From Tamarix chinensis (Eukaryota > Streptophyta > Magnoliopsida > Caryophyllales > Tamaricaceae), in NCBI GenBank assembly GCA_030549775.1, contig CM060174.1:25802617-25866616 (forward strand): a stretch of 64,000 bases of DNA. The letters run 5' to 3'. A program made the translations under genes and the position numbers. The notes below the pieces were generated by a model, which was given only the letters and a program-made list of their open reading frames with translations, did not search any database and had not been told where the DNA came from. This document shows, piece after piece, positions 24,681-36,894 of this stretch. How positions within the stretch are numbered: the first letter of the stretch is position 1; every line of letters begins with the position of its first letter.

Positions 24681-26080
24681 TTGTAGATATTATACATGCC
24701 CAACTTGCTACACAATCTCTCAAAGTTAGGTCCTGGAAGAGCTTTTGTGAGAATATATGCGCACTGCTCTCGAGTGGGAATGTATGTTACTTGTACTTCA
24801 GAATTCTCTATCTTCTCTGCAATGAAATGTCTATCAATTATCACATGTTTGGTTCGATCATGATGGATTGGATCCTTTGCCATACTGATAGCTGCTTGGT
24901 TATCACATTTGAGCTTAACGTTCTTTCCAAAATCAATACCCAGTTCAGTCATTATTCGCCTAATCCATATCCCTTCACAAATAGTAACTGCAAGTGCTCT
25001 TAATTCTGATTCAGCACTGCTCCTAGAGACAACTGACTGCTTTTTACTTTGCCATGTTACAAGGTTTCCCCATACAAAGGAGCAATAACCGGTGGTTGAT
25101 CTACTATCTATTTGACTTCCTGCCCAGTTTGCATCAGAGTATAAAGTTACATCTTGACAGTCAGTTTTTCTAAATAGTATCCCCTTTCCAGGAGTCCTTT
25201 TTAGATACCTGAGTATTTGATATACTGCCTCCATATGCTCTTCCATTGGATTATTCATGAACTGACTCACTGTGCTAACTGCAAAGCTAATGTCTGGTCT
25301 AGTGTGAGAGAGGTAAATGAGTTTTCCAACCAATCGTTGGTATCTCCCCTTTTCTATTGGAACTCCACCTTCTTCCGGTGCAAACTTTTTCTTACAATCC
25401 ATTGGAGTACTTGCTGGTCTACAGCCAAGCATACCAGTTTCATTTAGTAAATCTAAGGTGTACTTGCGTTGTGACACAACTATACCTTCCTTTGATTGAG
25501 CAACTTCCATTCCTAGAAAATACCGAAGAGGACCAAGATCTTTTACCTCAAATTCTTCAGCTAAGGCTTGTTTTATCCTTCCTATTTCGTCCATATTATC
25601 TCCAGTTAGAATGATACCATCCACATAGACAATAAGAACTGTCAATTCATTTGATGATGATCGTTTCACAAATAATGTGTGATCAGCTTGGCACTGGGTA
25701 AAGCCATGTCGTTTTACTGACTTTGAGAACCGACCAAACCATGCTCTTGGGGATTGTTTTAGTCCATACAGAGACTTCAATAGCTTGCACACTTTTCTGC
25801 TGTCATATCTCTCTTGAAATCCAGATGGAATCTCCATATAAACCTCTTCTTCAAGATTCCCATTTAAGAATGCATTTTTGATATCTAGTTGATGAAGAGA
25901 CCACTCTAGATTTGCAGCCAATGATAGAAGTATCCGGATAGTATTGAGTGTTGCAACCGGAGAAAATGTCTCTTGATAGTCAATTCCATAGGACTGTGTG
26001 AATCCCCTAGCAACCAGCCGCGATTTAAGCCTCTCAATGTTTCCATCTGCCTTATACTTCACAGTGAATATCCATTTTCA
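24671..26080 (-). pseudogene. Copia RT-RNase H segment, open but with YVDG active site
   Basis: An uninterrupted minus-strand frame of more than 460 codons. It begins just after a TGA at 26078-26080 that interrupts the GKKAV..KWIF region. Motifs in order are RLVARGFTQ, DIKNAFLNGNLEEEVYM, LYGLKQSPRAW, the RT box, YFLGMEV, IYLSHTRPDISFAVS, and the RNase H motifs YSDANWAG and SSAESELRAL. The RT box is YVDG instead of YVDD: codon 25616-25618 is GGT where GAT is expected. The second metal-binding Asp is therefore lost and the RT should be inactive, although the frame is long and looks intact. Confidence 0.9.
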
Positions 26081-27191
26081 TCTTACTGCTTTCTTTCCTG
26101 ATGGAAGATTGGTGATAATCCATGTACCATTTTTCTCCAACACACCAATCTCCTCTTGAACTGCTTGTTTCGATCCTAGGTGGCTAAGAGCCTCTTGGAT
26201 GTTTGCTGGAATTTGAACTTCATCCATCTTTGATAGAAATGCCTTGTAGGTTCCTGATAGATTTGCATAGGAGAGAAAATCTTTAATTGGATATTGAGTA
26301 CATGTTCGAGTACCTTTTCTTAGAGCAATGGGTAGCTCTACGTTTCCTTCTGTTGAAATCTCCTTTGTATCTTGATCATTCTTCCCATCTGTATGAGTTT
26401 CTGTAGGTGTTGGATCCATTTCAGAATCTTGGACAGGTGTGAGATGTGTATTGGGTTGAACCAACTCTTGAGTTTGCCTATTCTTCCTAGAATAAACTAG
26501 AAGCTCTTTGGTTGTAGATTGAGGTATTGGTTGTTTAGAGCATGTGGTTAGAGATGGTTGATCTAGTGTAGAAGGAAAAAAAATCCACAAATTGGACTTA
26601 AAGGTTGTTTTTGAGAAATATACTGACTTGGAATAAACTTAGAATTGTGTTCAAGTATTGAATCCCAACACCAAGGCTGAAAGTTTGTCGTGTTCTCCCC
26701 CTAAATTTCAAGGTTGGAATAATATGGACTGTTTTCAAAGAATGTGACATCCATGGTTTCAAATATTTTTCGAGTAATAGGACAAAAACATTTATACCCC
26801 TTTTGTGAGCTGAGTAACCAATGAAAACACATTTTGTGGATTGTGGATCAAGTTTGCTTCTGCTTTGGGAATAGACATGAACAAATGCGGAGCATCCAAA
26901 TACCTTTGGAGGTAGATTTGAAGATAGGAATTGAGCATGAGGGAAAAAATTAATAAGAATAGTGCGAGGTGTTTTAAACTGAAGGACACGAGATGGTAAA
27001 CGATTTATGAGATATGCCGAAGTAAGAACAGCTTCCCCCCATAGGTATTTTGGCACATTGGTTGAGAACATAATAGCGCGGGCCACTTCCAATAGTTGTC
27101 TATTTTTCCTCTCTGCTACCCCATTTTGCTGTGGAGTATTGACACATGAACTTAAAAGTTCCTTAGTGAATGCCCTAGCCGATAGTGCCAC
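26078..27191 (-). pseudogene. Copia integrase C-terminal part and linker, frameshifted
   Basis: Starts with the third integrase motif (NTPQQNGVAERKNR, catalytic Glu kept), then LWGEAVLTSAYLINRLPSR, FGCSAFVHV and KCVFIGYSAHKRG. The frame changes near 26800, within an A/G run. A Thr/Pro-rich linker (26590-26078) leads to the TGA at 26078. Confidence 0.85.
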
Positions 27192-28714
27192 ATCATAATT
27201 TCACTATCTATATTGACACTTGAATTGGAATGACAAAAAGTAGTATCATACTGACGGGAAGAAAGACTTGTAGCAGCAACTATGGATTTGGTTGGCTGGA
27301 AGAAGTATAGACCAGAACACATCTCCGCACTGCCAATCTTCCTGTTCGAACCCAACTCCTGAAAAACACACACATTTGGAGAAAACGTTGTTAAGCAATG
27401 GTTATCACGAGTCAATTTACTGATGGAAACGAGGTTGCAATCAAGATTTGGAACATGTAATACAGATTTAAGAATAATTCCAGGTAATAATTTAACTGAT
27501 CCGGTTCCAGCCACTTTAGATAAAGAGCCATAAGCAATCTTCACCCTGAGATTAGAGGAACACTGTTGATAGTCATAGAGAAGAGTTATATCTCCTGTCA
27601 TATGATCTGATGCCCCTGAGTCAACAATCCAGTGCTTTGAGGGCAATTTACCTGAGTTTGCATGCAAACTAGCCGCATCTGCAGTGTTAGAGAGATGTGG
27701 AGGGTTGTTATTCAGCAGCAATTTTAATATATCTAGTTGTTCCTTAGTGAATGGACTGGTCTCAGTTGTGCTTTGTTGTTCTTCAGTAACACTTGCTGAG
27801 CTTGCACGGTTATCTTTGACTGATTTGGTTGGCTTCCAGTTTGCTGGTTTGCCATGTAGCTTCCAACAAGTCTCCTTTGTATGACCAGGTTTTGAGCAAT
27901 GGTCACACCAAGGTCGCTTCTTTCTTGGTTGATGTTTGTATACGGGCGTTGGGGGCCATGAACTCTGAGTAGTGAAGGCAGATCCATCTAGGTTTGAAAG
28001 TGGTTGTGAGTTGCCCAACATTACTCTCTTTCTGCTTTCTTCTCGACGGACTTCTGAAAATGCCTCTCGAAGACTAGGAAGAGGTTTTGTTCCCATTATT
28101 CTTCCTCTGACTTCATCCAAGCTTTTATCTAGACCCAACATAAACTTAAAAGTTCTTTTCTGCTCAAGTATCTTTCGATATAATGCCCTATCATCCGGGC
28201 ATTTCCATTCATGAGACTCAAACATATCTAACTGCTGCCAATGTCGGGTTAGTATATTGAAGTACTGTGTTACCTTCAATTCTCCTTGACGAAGTTCATG
28301 AAGGATTGCCTCCACTGCAAAAAGTTCTGAAGTATTATCAGAACTAGAGTAAGTTTCTTTCACTGCTTCCCATATTTCATGAGCAGTTTCATAGAGGAGA
28401 AAGTTTTCACCAATATCAACATTCATTGAATTAATGAGCCAAGACATAATTTGATGATTTTTAGCCTTCCACTTCTTGTAGTTTGGATCATTTTCCTAAG
28501 GAAGATTGGTTTCTCGGGACAAATAATCATCTTTTCCTCTACCACCAATGAACATCCGGACGGATTGGGACCACTGCAGGTAGTTTTTTCCATTGAGTTT
28601 ATGATTTGTGATGAGAAGAGAGGTATTTTCAGTCATTCTAGAATTTCCAGAGTTGGAATTATGGAAAGGAGAGGAGGAAGTTTCAGAGATGGAACTAGTT
28701 TGTTCATTCGCCAT
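27152..28714 (-). pseudogene. Copia gag-protease, one nonsense codon, truncated pre-integrase
   Basis: Starts at ATG 28714 (MANEQTSS). Gag contains LNGKNYLQWSQSVRMFIGGR, then a TAG at 28496-28498, then SWLINSMN and a UBN2-type gag. It continues with the zinc knuckle CDHCSKPGHTKETC near 27900, the protease box WIVDSGASDHMTGD near 27610 and the pre-integrase WHYRLGH near 27180. The frame then jumps to text just before the third integrase motif. Some 150 or more residues, including the first two catalytic Asp, are absent, with the junction near 27140-27166. Confidence 0.88.
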
Positions 28715-28820
28715 TAGGGAGAAAAAAAAATTGAGACTTTCTGGGAAAAACTAAGAATACTGGGTGAATCTGAGGATGCCAGTGAGGAGGAAGACCGCTA
28801 GGATTTTTTAGAATTTCCCA

Positions 28821-28832
28821 GCTCTGATACCA
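28821..28832 (-). other. Primer-binding site (tRNA-iMet)
   Basis: Plus-strand GCTCTGATACCA is the exact complement of TGGTATCAGAGC and abuts the 5' LTR. Confidence 0.95.
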
Positions 28833-29042
28833 TGTAGAAGTTGAGAAATTGTATTCTATATTTCTGAGAGAGTACAGGATTTATTTATAGACATCCATAT
28901 AACTAAAAGATAACTAAAGGATAAGACAGATAAGATATTCTAACTCCCAAAATCCAACAATCTAAAAAAGATATTTTACCTCCTAAAAAACAGGAATTAA
29001 CATATCTACCTAATTCCTAACTTTGAGGATAAATATTCGACA
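28833..29042 (-). repeat. Copia 5' LTR (minus-strand element)
   Basis: Near-identical to 24454-24663, with ATGTC directly after it. Confidence 0.95.
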
Positions 29043-29047
29043 ATGTC

Positions 29048-30040
29048 AAATAAAATTAAGTATGTGAATCACAGGTAAATAGTAATTACATAAATAAAAA
29101 GTAAACATATAGATCAAAGTAATGTAATCGTTAGATCGTATAATATCAACCCATATTATAATAACCAAAGATATATCTATATATATATATAAAGATATAT
29201 ATACCCAACCTTATAGCTAAATGCAATAACATTTTACATTAAATTTTACAACTACTTTCAATTTATTTTATAGCTTTAACCATAAAAAATATTCAAAGAT
29301 TGAAATATATATATATAATTTTTATAAACAAGTCATCTAAATACATTATTAAAATAACAATCTATCAATAAACTATCAAAAATTATAGAATATAGCAAAC
29401 TCAAAAAAAATCGTAAATACCCACCATTATAAAATAATTATAAATTAATATTAATAAACCTAATAAACTAAAATAAATATCTATATAACATATATTTAAA
29501 CACTTATATCTCACAACACCTTTAAAGTTATAACATCTCTTAAACCAATCCTCTATTTATATTAATAATAACAACTAAACATTTATAAAGTTAAACTACA
29601 TCAACAATAATTTTATTATTTATTAATAGTGGTTTAATATAATATAACAACTAAATATACTTAATTATTCAATTATCAGTAGTATCTTTGAAAGCTCTTT
29701 CCACTGGTAGTCTTTAACAAAACCCTACACCGCCCTTGTTCATTTTACCCAATCTCTTACCCATCCACCCTAGTTTTATCTAAAGTCTTAAAAATAAAAT
29801 TTCAAAACTATAATCCCATCAATATTTATCCAAAATTTTCTAGGAAAATTAACAAATCTAATAAAAATATGAATAGATTTAATAAAATTATAACCATATC
29901 CAAATATAATCCAAAATATTTGGTAAAAATTAACTAGTCAAATATATATAATAAAAATATAAATAGATATAAGAAAATTATAACCGGTAATAGGATTTAA
30001 TAAAATTAACCATCGCGGCAAATTTTACCCGTTACAACCC
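29048..30040. other. Very AT-rich intergenic sequence
   Basis: No gene. There is a small (AT)n run near 29172-29190. From 29830 to 30010 imperfect 'aatagatytaataaaattata' phrases recur and appear again at 30545-30600. Confidence 0.5.
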
Positions 30041-30043
30041 CAT

Positions 30044-30172
30044 CAATGATATGCTTAATTGTTCCCATGCCCCTGACAACGGCAAAATATGTCGATCCTC
30101 TCCCCCGTCAATGACATATTTTTTCATTCCCATGCCCCCACAATGGCAAAGTATGGTGGTCCTTCCCACAAA
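30044..30172. repeat. Minisatellite, 32-bp period (array 2)
   Basis: Unit starts (CAAYGRCA-like) at 30044, 30077, 30109 and 30141, with spacings of 33, 32 and 32. Each unit is a CAAYGRCA...TGYCRTT-type core plus a C-rich spacer. Confidence 0.85.
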
Positions 30173-30199
30173 ATACTTCCAACAAAATTAATTCCACAC

Positions 30200-30513
30200 C
30201 ATAGTATTAAAATTGGACCGGTTCGATCGGTGAACAGACAAACTGGTTCGGTCACCGGTCATATTTTATGTCAGTTCTCAGGATCTCGGAATCAGTAAAA
30301 ACCTTTCAGGCTAGTGAAAATCAGTGAACCAATCAAAAAAATAGCTGTCAAACAGGTCAACAAACTGTTTGGGAGTCGTTTAAATTCATGTGTAGTTTAA
30401 TTTTTTTATATATTTTACATTTTTTGACTTAATATGTATCACTAGTCTGACCATTAAACCAGTGAATTAGTTATAATACTGGTCCGATTATCAGTCCGAT
30501 TTTTAAAACTATG
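30200..30513. mobile_element. Small terminal-inverted-repeat element (MITE-like)
   Basis: The left end CATAGTATTAAAATTGGACC and the reverse complement of the right end CATAGTTTTAAAAATCGGAC match at most of their first 20 positions. The inside is noncoding and contains several GGACCGGTTCGATCGGT-like phrases. About 314 bp. No exact target duplication is seen. It sits between two minisatellite arrays. Confidence 0.6.
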
Positions 30514-30615
30514 ATCCATAATATTTCTTAAAATTTTACAAATTAATAGATCTAATAAAATTATAAGTAGATCTAATAATAGGATCTAATAAAATTAACC
30601 ATAGCACAACCCCAT

Positions 30616-30813
30616 CAATGGCATTATTTGTCGTTCCATGCACCCTACAACGACAAGCTGCGCCATTACTCTCCCACCACAAATGACAATTTATGCCTGT
30701 ACTCCACCCCCCCCCCCAAATAGGAATTTGCGCCTGTCCCCGCGCCCAACAATGACATATCATGCCATTTCCGTCCTTCGGCAATGGCATCACTCATCGG
30801 CACTCATTGTTAA
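30616..30813. repeat. Minisatellite, 32-bp period (array 3)
   Basis: Unit starts at 30616, 30648, 30680, 30717, 30750 and 30782, with spacings of 32, 32, 37, 33 and 32. The 37-base unit is explained by an 11-C run at 30707-30717. Same design as array 2. Confidence 0.88.
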
Positions 30814-32320
30814 AAATATAAAAATGATTTTGAGTGTTTAGAATTTAGATAGAGGGAGGGAGGGGAGAGGGAGGGAGTATATATCCGCGAAACCACGATT
30901 AATTTACTTACTACCTACACATTAGTTTTACACGCAGTAAACTAATGTTTTCTATATGACATTTACATTAAATTATAGCATGTTCAGAGAAGTGTAAAAT
31001 CAAAAATTTGTATTTGTTTGGATAATTTTCTTGAATATTCACTATGTATTTTTTAGACCTAATATTCTTTATTTTTCGGATATTTAAAAAGTACAGATTG
31101 AATATGGATTGAATTATTATATATCTAATATCCACATGAAAATAATATTTTATTACTTTTAATAACTTTTACAATAATATTTTCAAAAAGAATATAGTAT
31201 ACCAATTAATATTCATACATATATTCATATAACTATTTTTTATCTAAAAAATATATTAAAATATTATTATAATCGTTTAAAATATAAAAATAAATATATT
31301 TCAAAAACTTAAAACTATAAGAACACATTATTATAATGTATTGTTGAAATAATCAATAAAAAATAAAATATTTTTTCAAATCGGATAATCTAGTTAAAAA
31401 TCGGATATATGAAATATCATGTATTTTTTTAACTAAAATCGAACCAGATATCCAAAATTTTAGAATAAAATTTTCAAATATCGGATTAGATTTTTCATAT
31501 TTCATTTTTTTGCATAACCCTAAGCATGTCTTAATTCTTTTATTAATTCAAAGCGGTTAGCCATAATTCACAAATTAATGCACGTCTAATGCAAATTTTA
31601 CCATACAACCAATTGTATGGTGTAGCTGAGTATAAATTGCTAATGTCATCAAATTTTTTTAATGAAAAATTAGAATATATTTTACTACAATTATTAGGAA
31701 TATATATATCATAATATTTATAAAATTTTTCTCTACAAATGAAAAAACTATATTTATATTCTTGATAAAAAAAGTTATGATGAAATATTAGTATAATTAT
31801 GGTAAAATATCTTAAAATAATTTTTAATTTAAATTAATAGTGATGAAATATTTCTTCCCTATTGCTTCAACATGTAGAAATTGAAATAATTTTCCCCTGT
31901 CCCACACATATTAGGATTTTTCTAAGGAATAAAATGCATGTCACTATCAGGAAAATTATAATCAATACTCAGGCCAAGAAGTTCAAAATCACAAACATAT
32001 TGGATCATCATAGACTTGAACATACCTATGAGATAAACATAGCTACAACTAGAAGTAATGTCCATTTCACAAATTAATCAATAACAACATCAACACGTCC
32101 ATCATTTGAGATGATATATCTTTGTAGAATTAAAAAACTAGCTCCAATAAGAATAATTACAATTAGAAAAAACAAAATAGAAACCTAAAACCATATTTGG
32201 GAACCTGATAATTGGTTCTTAAAAAATTTGAAACTCATTTAGAAGAAATACGACTAATAAACAAGTACAACTTGATTACAAAAGGAGCGTAGAATGTCAA
32301 TTTTTTTTAAAATGATGTTG
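30814..32320. other. AT-rich intergenic sequence
   Basis: No gene recognised. A purine-only GGGA-rich tract lies at about 30850-30877. Confidence 0.5.
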
Positions 32321-32329
32321 AAAGATGTG

Positions 32330-33290
32330 TTTAAACAATGGTGAAATTTCAAGTAAATAGTGATAAAATATATTGAGAATGATAATAAAAGATTGGACTT
32401 CGTCAAAGAATTTTCAATTTCAAGTAGTTTTAGTGAAATATACGTAGACCTTTGGTAAAATATATGTGTGCAGTTATCAGGAAACTTTTATATATAATCG
32501 TTGAGATATAATTAGATAAATGTTGAATTTTTTTAATATGGTAGTGAAAAATTATTAAATATTCGTGAAATTTGATATACAATGGTGAAATATATTGAGA
32601 GTGATAGTGAGATATTAAATTATATAAAAGGAAGGCAAAATTTTATTGTAAAATATATTTATAGTGGTAAAGTTTAATTTATCATGATGAAAGATGAGTA
32701 GATATTTTATAAAATTATGTGTGCACTCGATGTGAAATATGCACACATTTGGTAAAATATAATTAGATCAGTGTTGAAAAATAATGGTGAAGAGTATGTT
32801 TAATAGTGACAGGAGATAATTAGATGCATGATGAAATAGTCATGTAATTATGGTGAAAAATATGTACATAATTGATGATATATGCTTGGATCAATATTTA
32901 ATTTTTTTAGAAAAATAATAATGAAAAATATGTTTAATGGTAGTGAAAGATATTTTGATGTGTGATGAAATATGTGTTATTGTAGTGAAATATGCACATA
33001 GCATTGGTGATATATAATTAGATCAATAACGAAATATTTTAGAAAAAATAGTGGTGAAAATTTTGTTTAACTATAGCGAAAGATACTTACAAATGTGGTG
33101 AAATAGATATGTAGTTGTGGTGAAAGATAAAAATAGGTCTTATATCAATGTTAAAAATTTTCAGGGAAATAATGGTGGGAAAAAATATTTAACATTGGTG
33201 AAATATATATGTCATTATGGTAAAAAAATTCATAGAATTGTGTTAGTAAAAAGTAAATATAACAACATTGGAAGATATATGTAAACTATT
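32330..33290. repeat. Degenerate tandem repeat, period about 126 bp
   Basis: The landmark 'tataattagatcaatgttg' recurs in imperfect form, with its gatca/gataa at 32515, 32766, 32889, 33021 and about 33143. Spacings are 251 (two units), 123, 132 and 122. Within each unit, 'atggtgaaaaatatgtttaa' and 'gtgatgaaatatgtgt' also recur in order. No coding frame follows the repeat. Confidence 0.7.
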
Positions 33291-34010
33291 TCTTAAGTCA
33301 AAAGTCTATCGATATGAATGTCTATTTATATGGAAAAAAACATTGTTAACATTATTGTATATTATTTATAGAAAAAAAATTAAGTCAGAAGTCTAATTTA
33401 AGGTTTTTTCATTGAAAAATGTTGACATCATCTATTACATCATAAAGCTACACACAACACTTAATAGCATTTTTAACTATTTACCACAAAAGTTACCTCT
33501 TTATTTTTTATTTAATACACATATATTATACATACACACAGAACACTCTATTTATCTTTCCATCAACTTTCTTCAATATTATTTGATAGGAGACTAGAAC
33601 TTTGATTCAAACTTAGAATATTATCCTTTGCCTAAAAATTAAAATTCTATAATCAATTAAAAACAAACAAAATTTTAAATTAAACTTCATAATCAATGAA
33701 AATGAGTAAAGAGTGAAGCCCATCACCAATAATAAACATAATTTTACATGTAATGATTATTTCTAATTGGCTAATGATTAGAAAAAAAATCCTAATGAAC
33801 TATTATTATGAAGAATAGAGTTAAAAGCGAATAATGGAGGTTTTTATAGCCACTCAATCAACTGAGTTTGTTTAAAAAGGTATTAATAATCTTCGATTCT
33901 AGTGACATCAAACAAATATAATCATCATTTTGTTTATATACACAAATAGTTAAGATAATTATATATATTAGTACTGTATTATAATCATATAATAATAACT
34001 ATAATAATTG
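33291..34010. other. AT-rich intergenic sequence
   Basis: No gene recognised. Confidence 0.5.
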
Positions 34011-34019
34011 AAATGAAAA

Positions 34020-34770
34020 TTGAAGAGAAAAGGTATAGCATAAGAAGATCACTATCATCGCTTGAGATAACCACCAAGCTAGTAATAGGATAATCACCAT
34101 TCTATTAATGATAATGACCAAATTATTATGTAAACCATCAATTTTATTACAATTATTAGTACTATATATTATTATCGCTATTAATTTCTCAAAATACAAT
34201 TGCAATTATAATTATAATAATGATATATATAGCAATTATCATTCTCATCATGATTATAATTAACATTCTATGACATCATAATTGATAAGCCCTTACCACT
34301 CTATGACTAGATAATCACTAAGTTGGACACAATAATCACATGTACCTTTGTTATATAAATTCTTTTTACTGCATAAATTATTAGTTGAAAATTTATACTT
34401 TGTAAGTGTTTTAAACTATGAAAAGTAATAGAACTTAATTATGTTATATATTTGAAATTTTTGTTATGTAAACAAGCACTAAAACTTAAAAATATTATTA
34501 TAGTTAGATTGATGTATAAAGTGAAAATATGGCAATCCCGTCTTATTTTCATTCTTTATAATACATATCTTATTTCAATGGTGATTATATTTTATTTCTA
34601 TAATGTTTATGCTACTTAGCAATAATATAATGATAGGGAAACATAACATAAATAATAGAAAAGGTAGACAACACATAGTAAATGGTGATTATGTCTTATT
34701 TACAAAATGATCATGTCTTATATACATAGTGATTATATACATGTGTGATGATTATGTCCAAATTGCTATT
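34020..34770. repeat. Dispersed repeat with 'gataatcac/gattatgtc' phrases
   Basis: 'agataaccaccaagctagta' and 'ataggataatcaccat' at 34060-34110 resemble 1780-1900. From 34570 to 34760 'tggtgattatgtcttattt'-like phrases recur. Noncoding. Confidence 0.45.
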
Positions 34771-35111
34771 TTATATGTTGGGAACACCGAGCTACATGCT
34801 CCCTAGTTAATGATATACTAATTGTGCTCATATAGGTCCCATCTATTATTCACGAGGGTTTATAATTCTCTACTTTCCTTATAAAACCTTATACTAATAG
34901 TTCTTACATTGATTAAATGATTTTTTTTTATACAAATACCACCTCAATATGTGTTGAAAAATTCAATAGCCTTACTCCCAAAATTATGGGAAGATTATTT
35001 CATGCCAATATAAGTATATTGACCCACATCAATATGTGTATGGGTTAATCTCTTGCTATCTTATTTAGACCTAGTAAACTTTGCATGTGTGTGTGTCCCC
35101 TAAAGTATGTT
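34771..35111. other. Intergenic flank of the 5.2-kb LTR unit
   Basis: No gene. A TGTTGGGAACACCGAGC stretch at 34778 looks like a Copia LTR start, but no second end was found. Confidence 0.4.
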
Positions 35112-35116
35112 AATAG
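35112..35116. repeat. Target-site duplication AATAG (left)
   Basis: Matches AATAG at 40340-40344 exactly. Confidence 0.9.
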
Positions 35117-35801
35117 TGTAACACCCCCAAAATTCACTACTGAAAAATTTCGTTTTATTAAAAGATAATAGAGGAAGCAGATAAATAAAATGTGAACTTT
35201 GGGAGTATTACCGCCACACTTAGTACCATACTGGTTTACTCATACCGTTCCAGTACCAAGTGCTAAGGCTAAGAAAATGAAATACAATTCGAAAGACATT
35301 CAACATGCATAAATCAGAGTAAATTGCAAGCTTCAACATATTTAAATCAGAGTAGCGCATCGAATCGTTCACAAGAATAAAATCCACCAACGGTGGTTAC
35401 TTTAACAACGTTAATATTAAAACCAAGAATTTAAATGAGAAAGAGAAAAAGCTAACGGTACCGGAAAATTCCTTACTCTCCTTCCCGTAACCCACTTGAG
35501 TAGCACCTGAAAATACCTGCAAGGGAACTGCCCATTGAATAGGCAGGGGCCCCATAAAGGGAATCCCTTCAGTACTACGGTACTGAGTAACCCTTTAATA
35601 CCACACTTAAGGACAGGCCCGCATACGGCACACAATGCAAGCCCCACACATATAAATAATGAGAGATGCATACATGACAATAACAAGCATAATACTTTAT
35701 AAGTCACGATCGATACTTTGGGCCTTAAGCCATTATTCCATCATCATTCAATCAATATCATATTTTATATCCATGTGAGTACGAGAACCCCACTATTATA
35801 G

Positions 35802-36176
35802 CCGGTGGACCGGAAGTCAACACACAGGGCAGAACGCCTCTGACCACTATTATTTGCCGGTGGACCGGTCTGGCCCCGACTCACATGGTGTTCCACTATA
35901 AGTGATTAGTATTTTTCCATAATCTTATTCACATACATAACTGATTTTATTGAGCTCGGGACCCCCACTATTATTGCCGGTGAACCGGAATATATATGTA
36001 ATCATCATCCAGGGCACAACGCTCCTGGCCACTATTATAACCGGTGGACCGGGATATATATAACTCATCATCCAAGGCACAACGCTCCTGGCCACTATTA
36101 TATCCGGTGGACCGGTACTCATAATCACACACCAGGGCAACACGCTCCTGGACCACTATTATAACCGGTGGACCGG
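35802..36176. repeat. Tandem repeat built on CCGGTGGACCGG
   Basis: The 12-base box, an inverted CCGGT/ACCGG with a GG centre, lies at 35802, 35857, 35977 (with one A change), 36041, 36104 and 36165. The last four are about 61-64 bp apart, with 'ccactattat' before the box and 'gggcacaacgctcctgg' between. Confidence 0.9.
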
Positions 36177-36894
36177 TACGCAATATCGTAAATCATCTGG
36201 GCCCGGCTCATTAATATTCCACTTTCAATTATCGTATCTTTCCTTTCTTTAATCAGCACATCAATCATATTTATTTGCCTCGATTGGGAGATCGATAACC
36301 CGGACACAAAGGTACACCGGTAGTACCGGTGCATATCAGCTACTCAGTACCCTTTAACCGTGAACCCAAGGACGCAAAGGTACCCTGGTCGTACTGGTGC
36401 ATAAAGCTAACTCAGTACCCTACCGACAAGGACACCTAATCCATAAGTATGCATACCCCCTAACTAGGTCCGTAGAGCTAGGAAGAGTAAGATATAGGGC
36501 CTGGCTGGGGCACAAAGGCACACCAGCAAATACCAGAATAATCGTGGACTAAACCACGTCCTTAGGGTAGCGACCCCTAAGGAGTCACCATTCCCGATCT
36601 CGAGGTCTTTCACTTTAAGTAATAGTGTCTTAATTAAGGTGATCACAGAAAGCACGATGATCCGATACTTATTCACTTTCAATCGTTTCGATATCATTAA
36701 TCGTTTCTTATTCAGAGGATTATCCAGGATGTCACAGAGAAACCATCAAGGCCATACTAATCATTAGATACTCTTACTTGGCTAATCAACATTATTTAAT
36801 CATATTAATGTTCCACAATCTCAAGGACCTATTAGGTACAATTTACTCATTTGCCCTTTTCTTATATAATTGTTAAGTATCCGTTCCTTACTTG

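Larger units (their letters stand above)
24454..29042 (-). mobile_element. Copia LTR retrotransposon with deleted integrase core
   Basis: A 4589-bp minus-strand element with two 210-bp LTRs, a perfect ATGTC duplication (24449-24453 and 29043-29047), a primer site complementary to initiator tRNA-Met and a polypurine tract. I count eight LTR differences (about 96% identity). The polyprotein has lost most of the integrase catalytic core, carries two nonsense codons and one frameshift, and its RT box is mutated to YVDG. It is a different Copia lineage from 12606-17680, with shorter LTRs and RE1-like gag wording. Confidence 0.95.

Noticed and set aside
34778..35111. TGTTGGGAACACCGAGC stretch as a solo Copia LTR
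   Set aside because: No matching CA end or target duplication found before 35112.
35925..36183. Minus-strand frames with a repeated STGYNSGQERCALDD peptide
   Set aside because: They follow the CCGGTGGACCGG DNA repeat. Units of about 61-64 bp are not multiples of three, so the peptide repeat appears in more than one frame.
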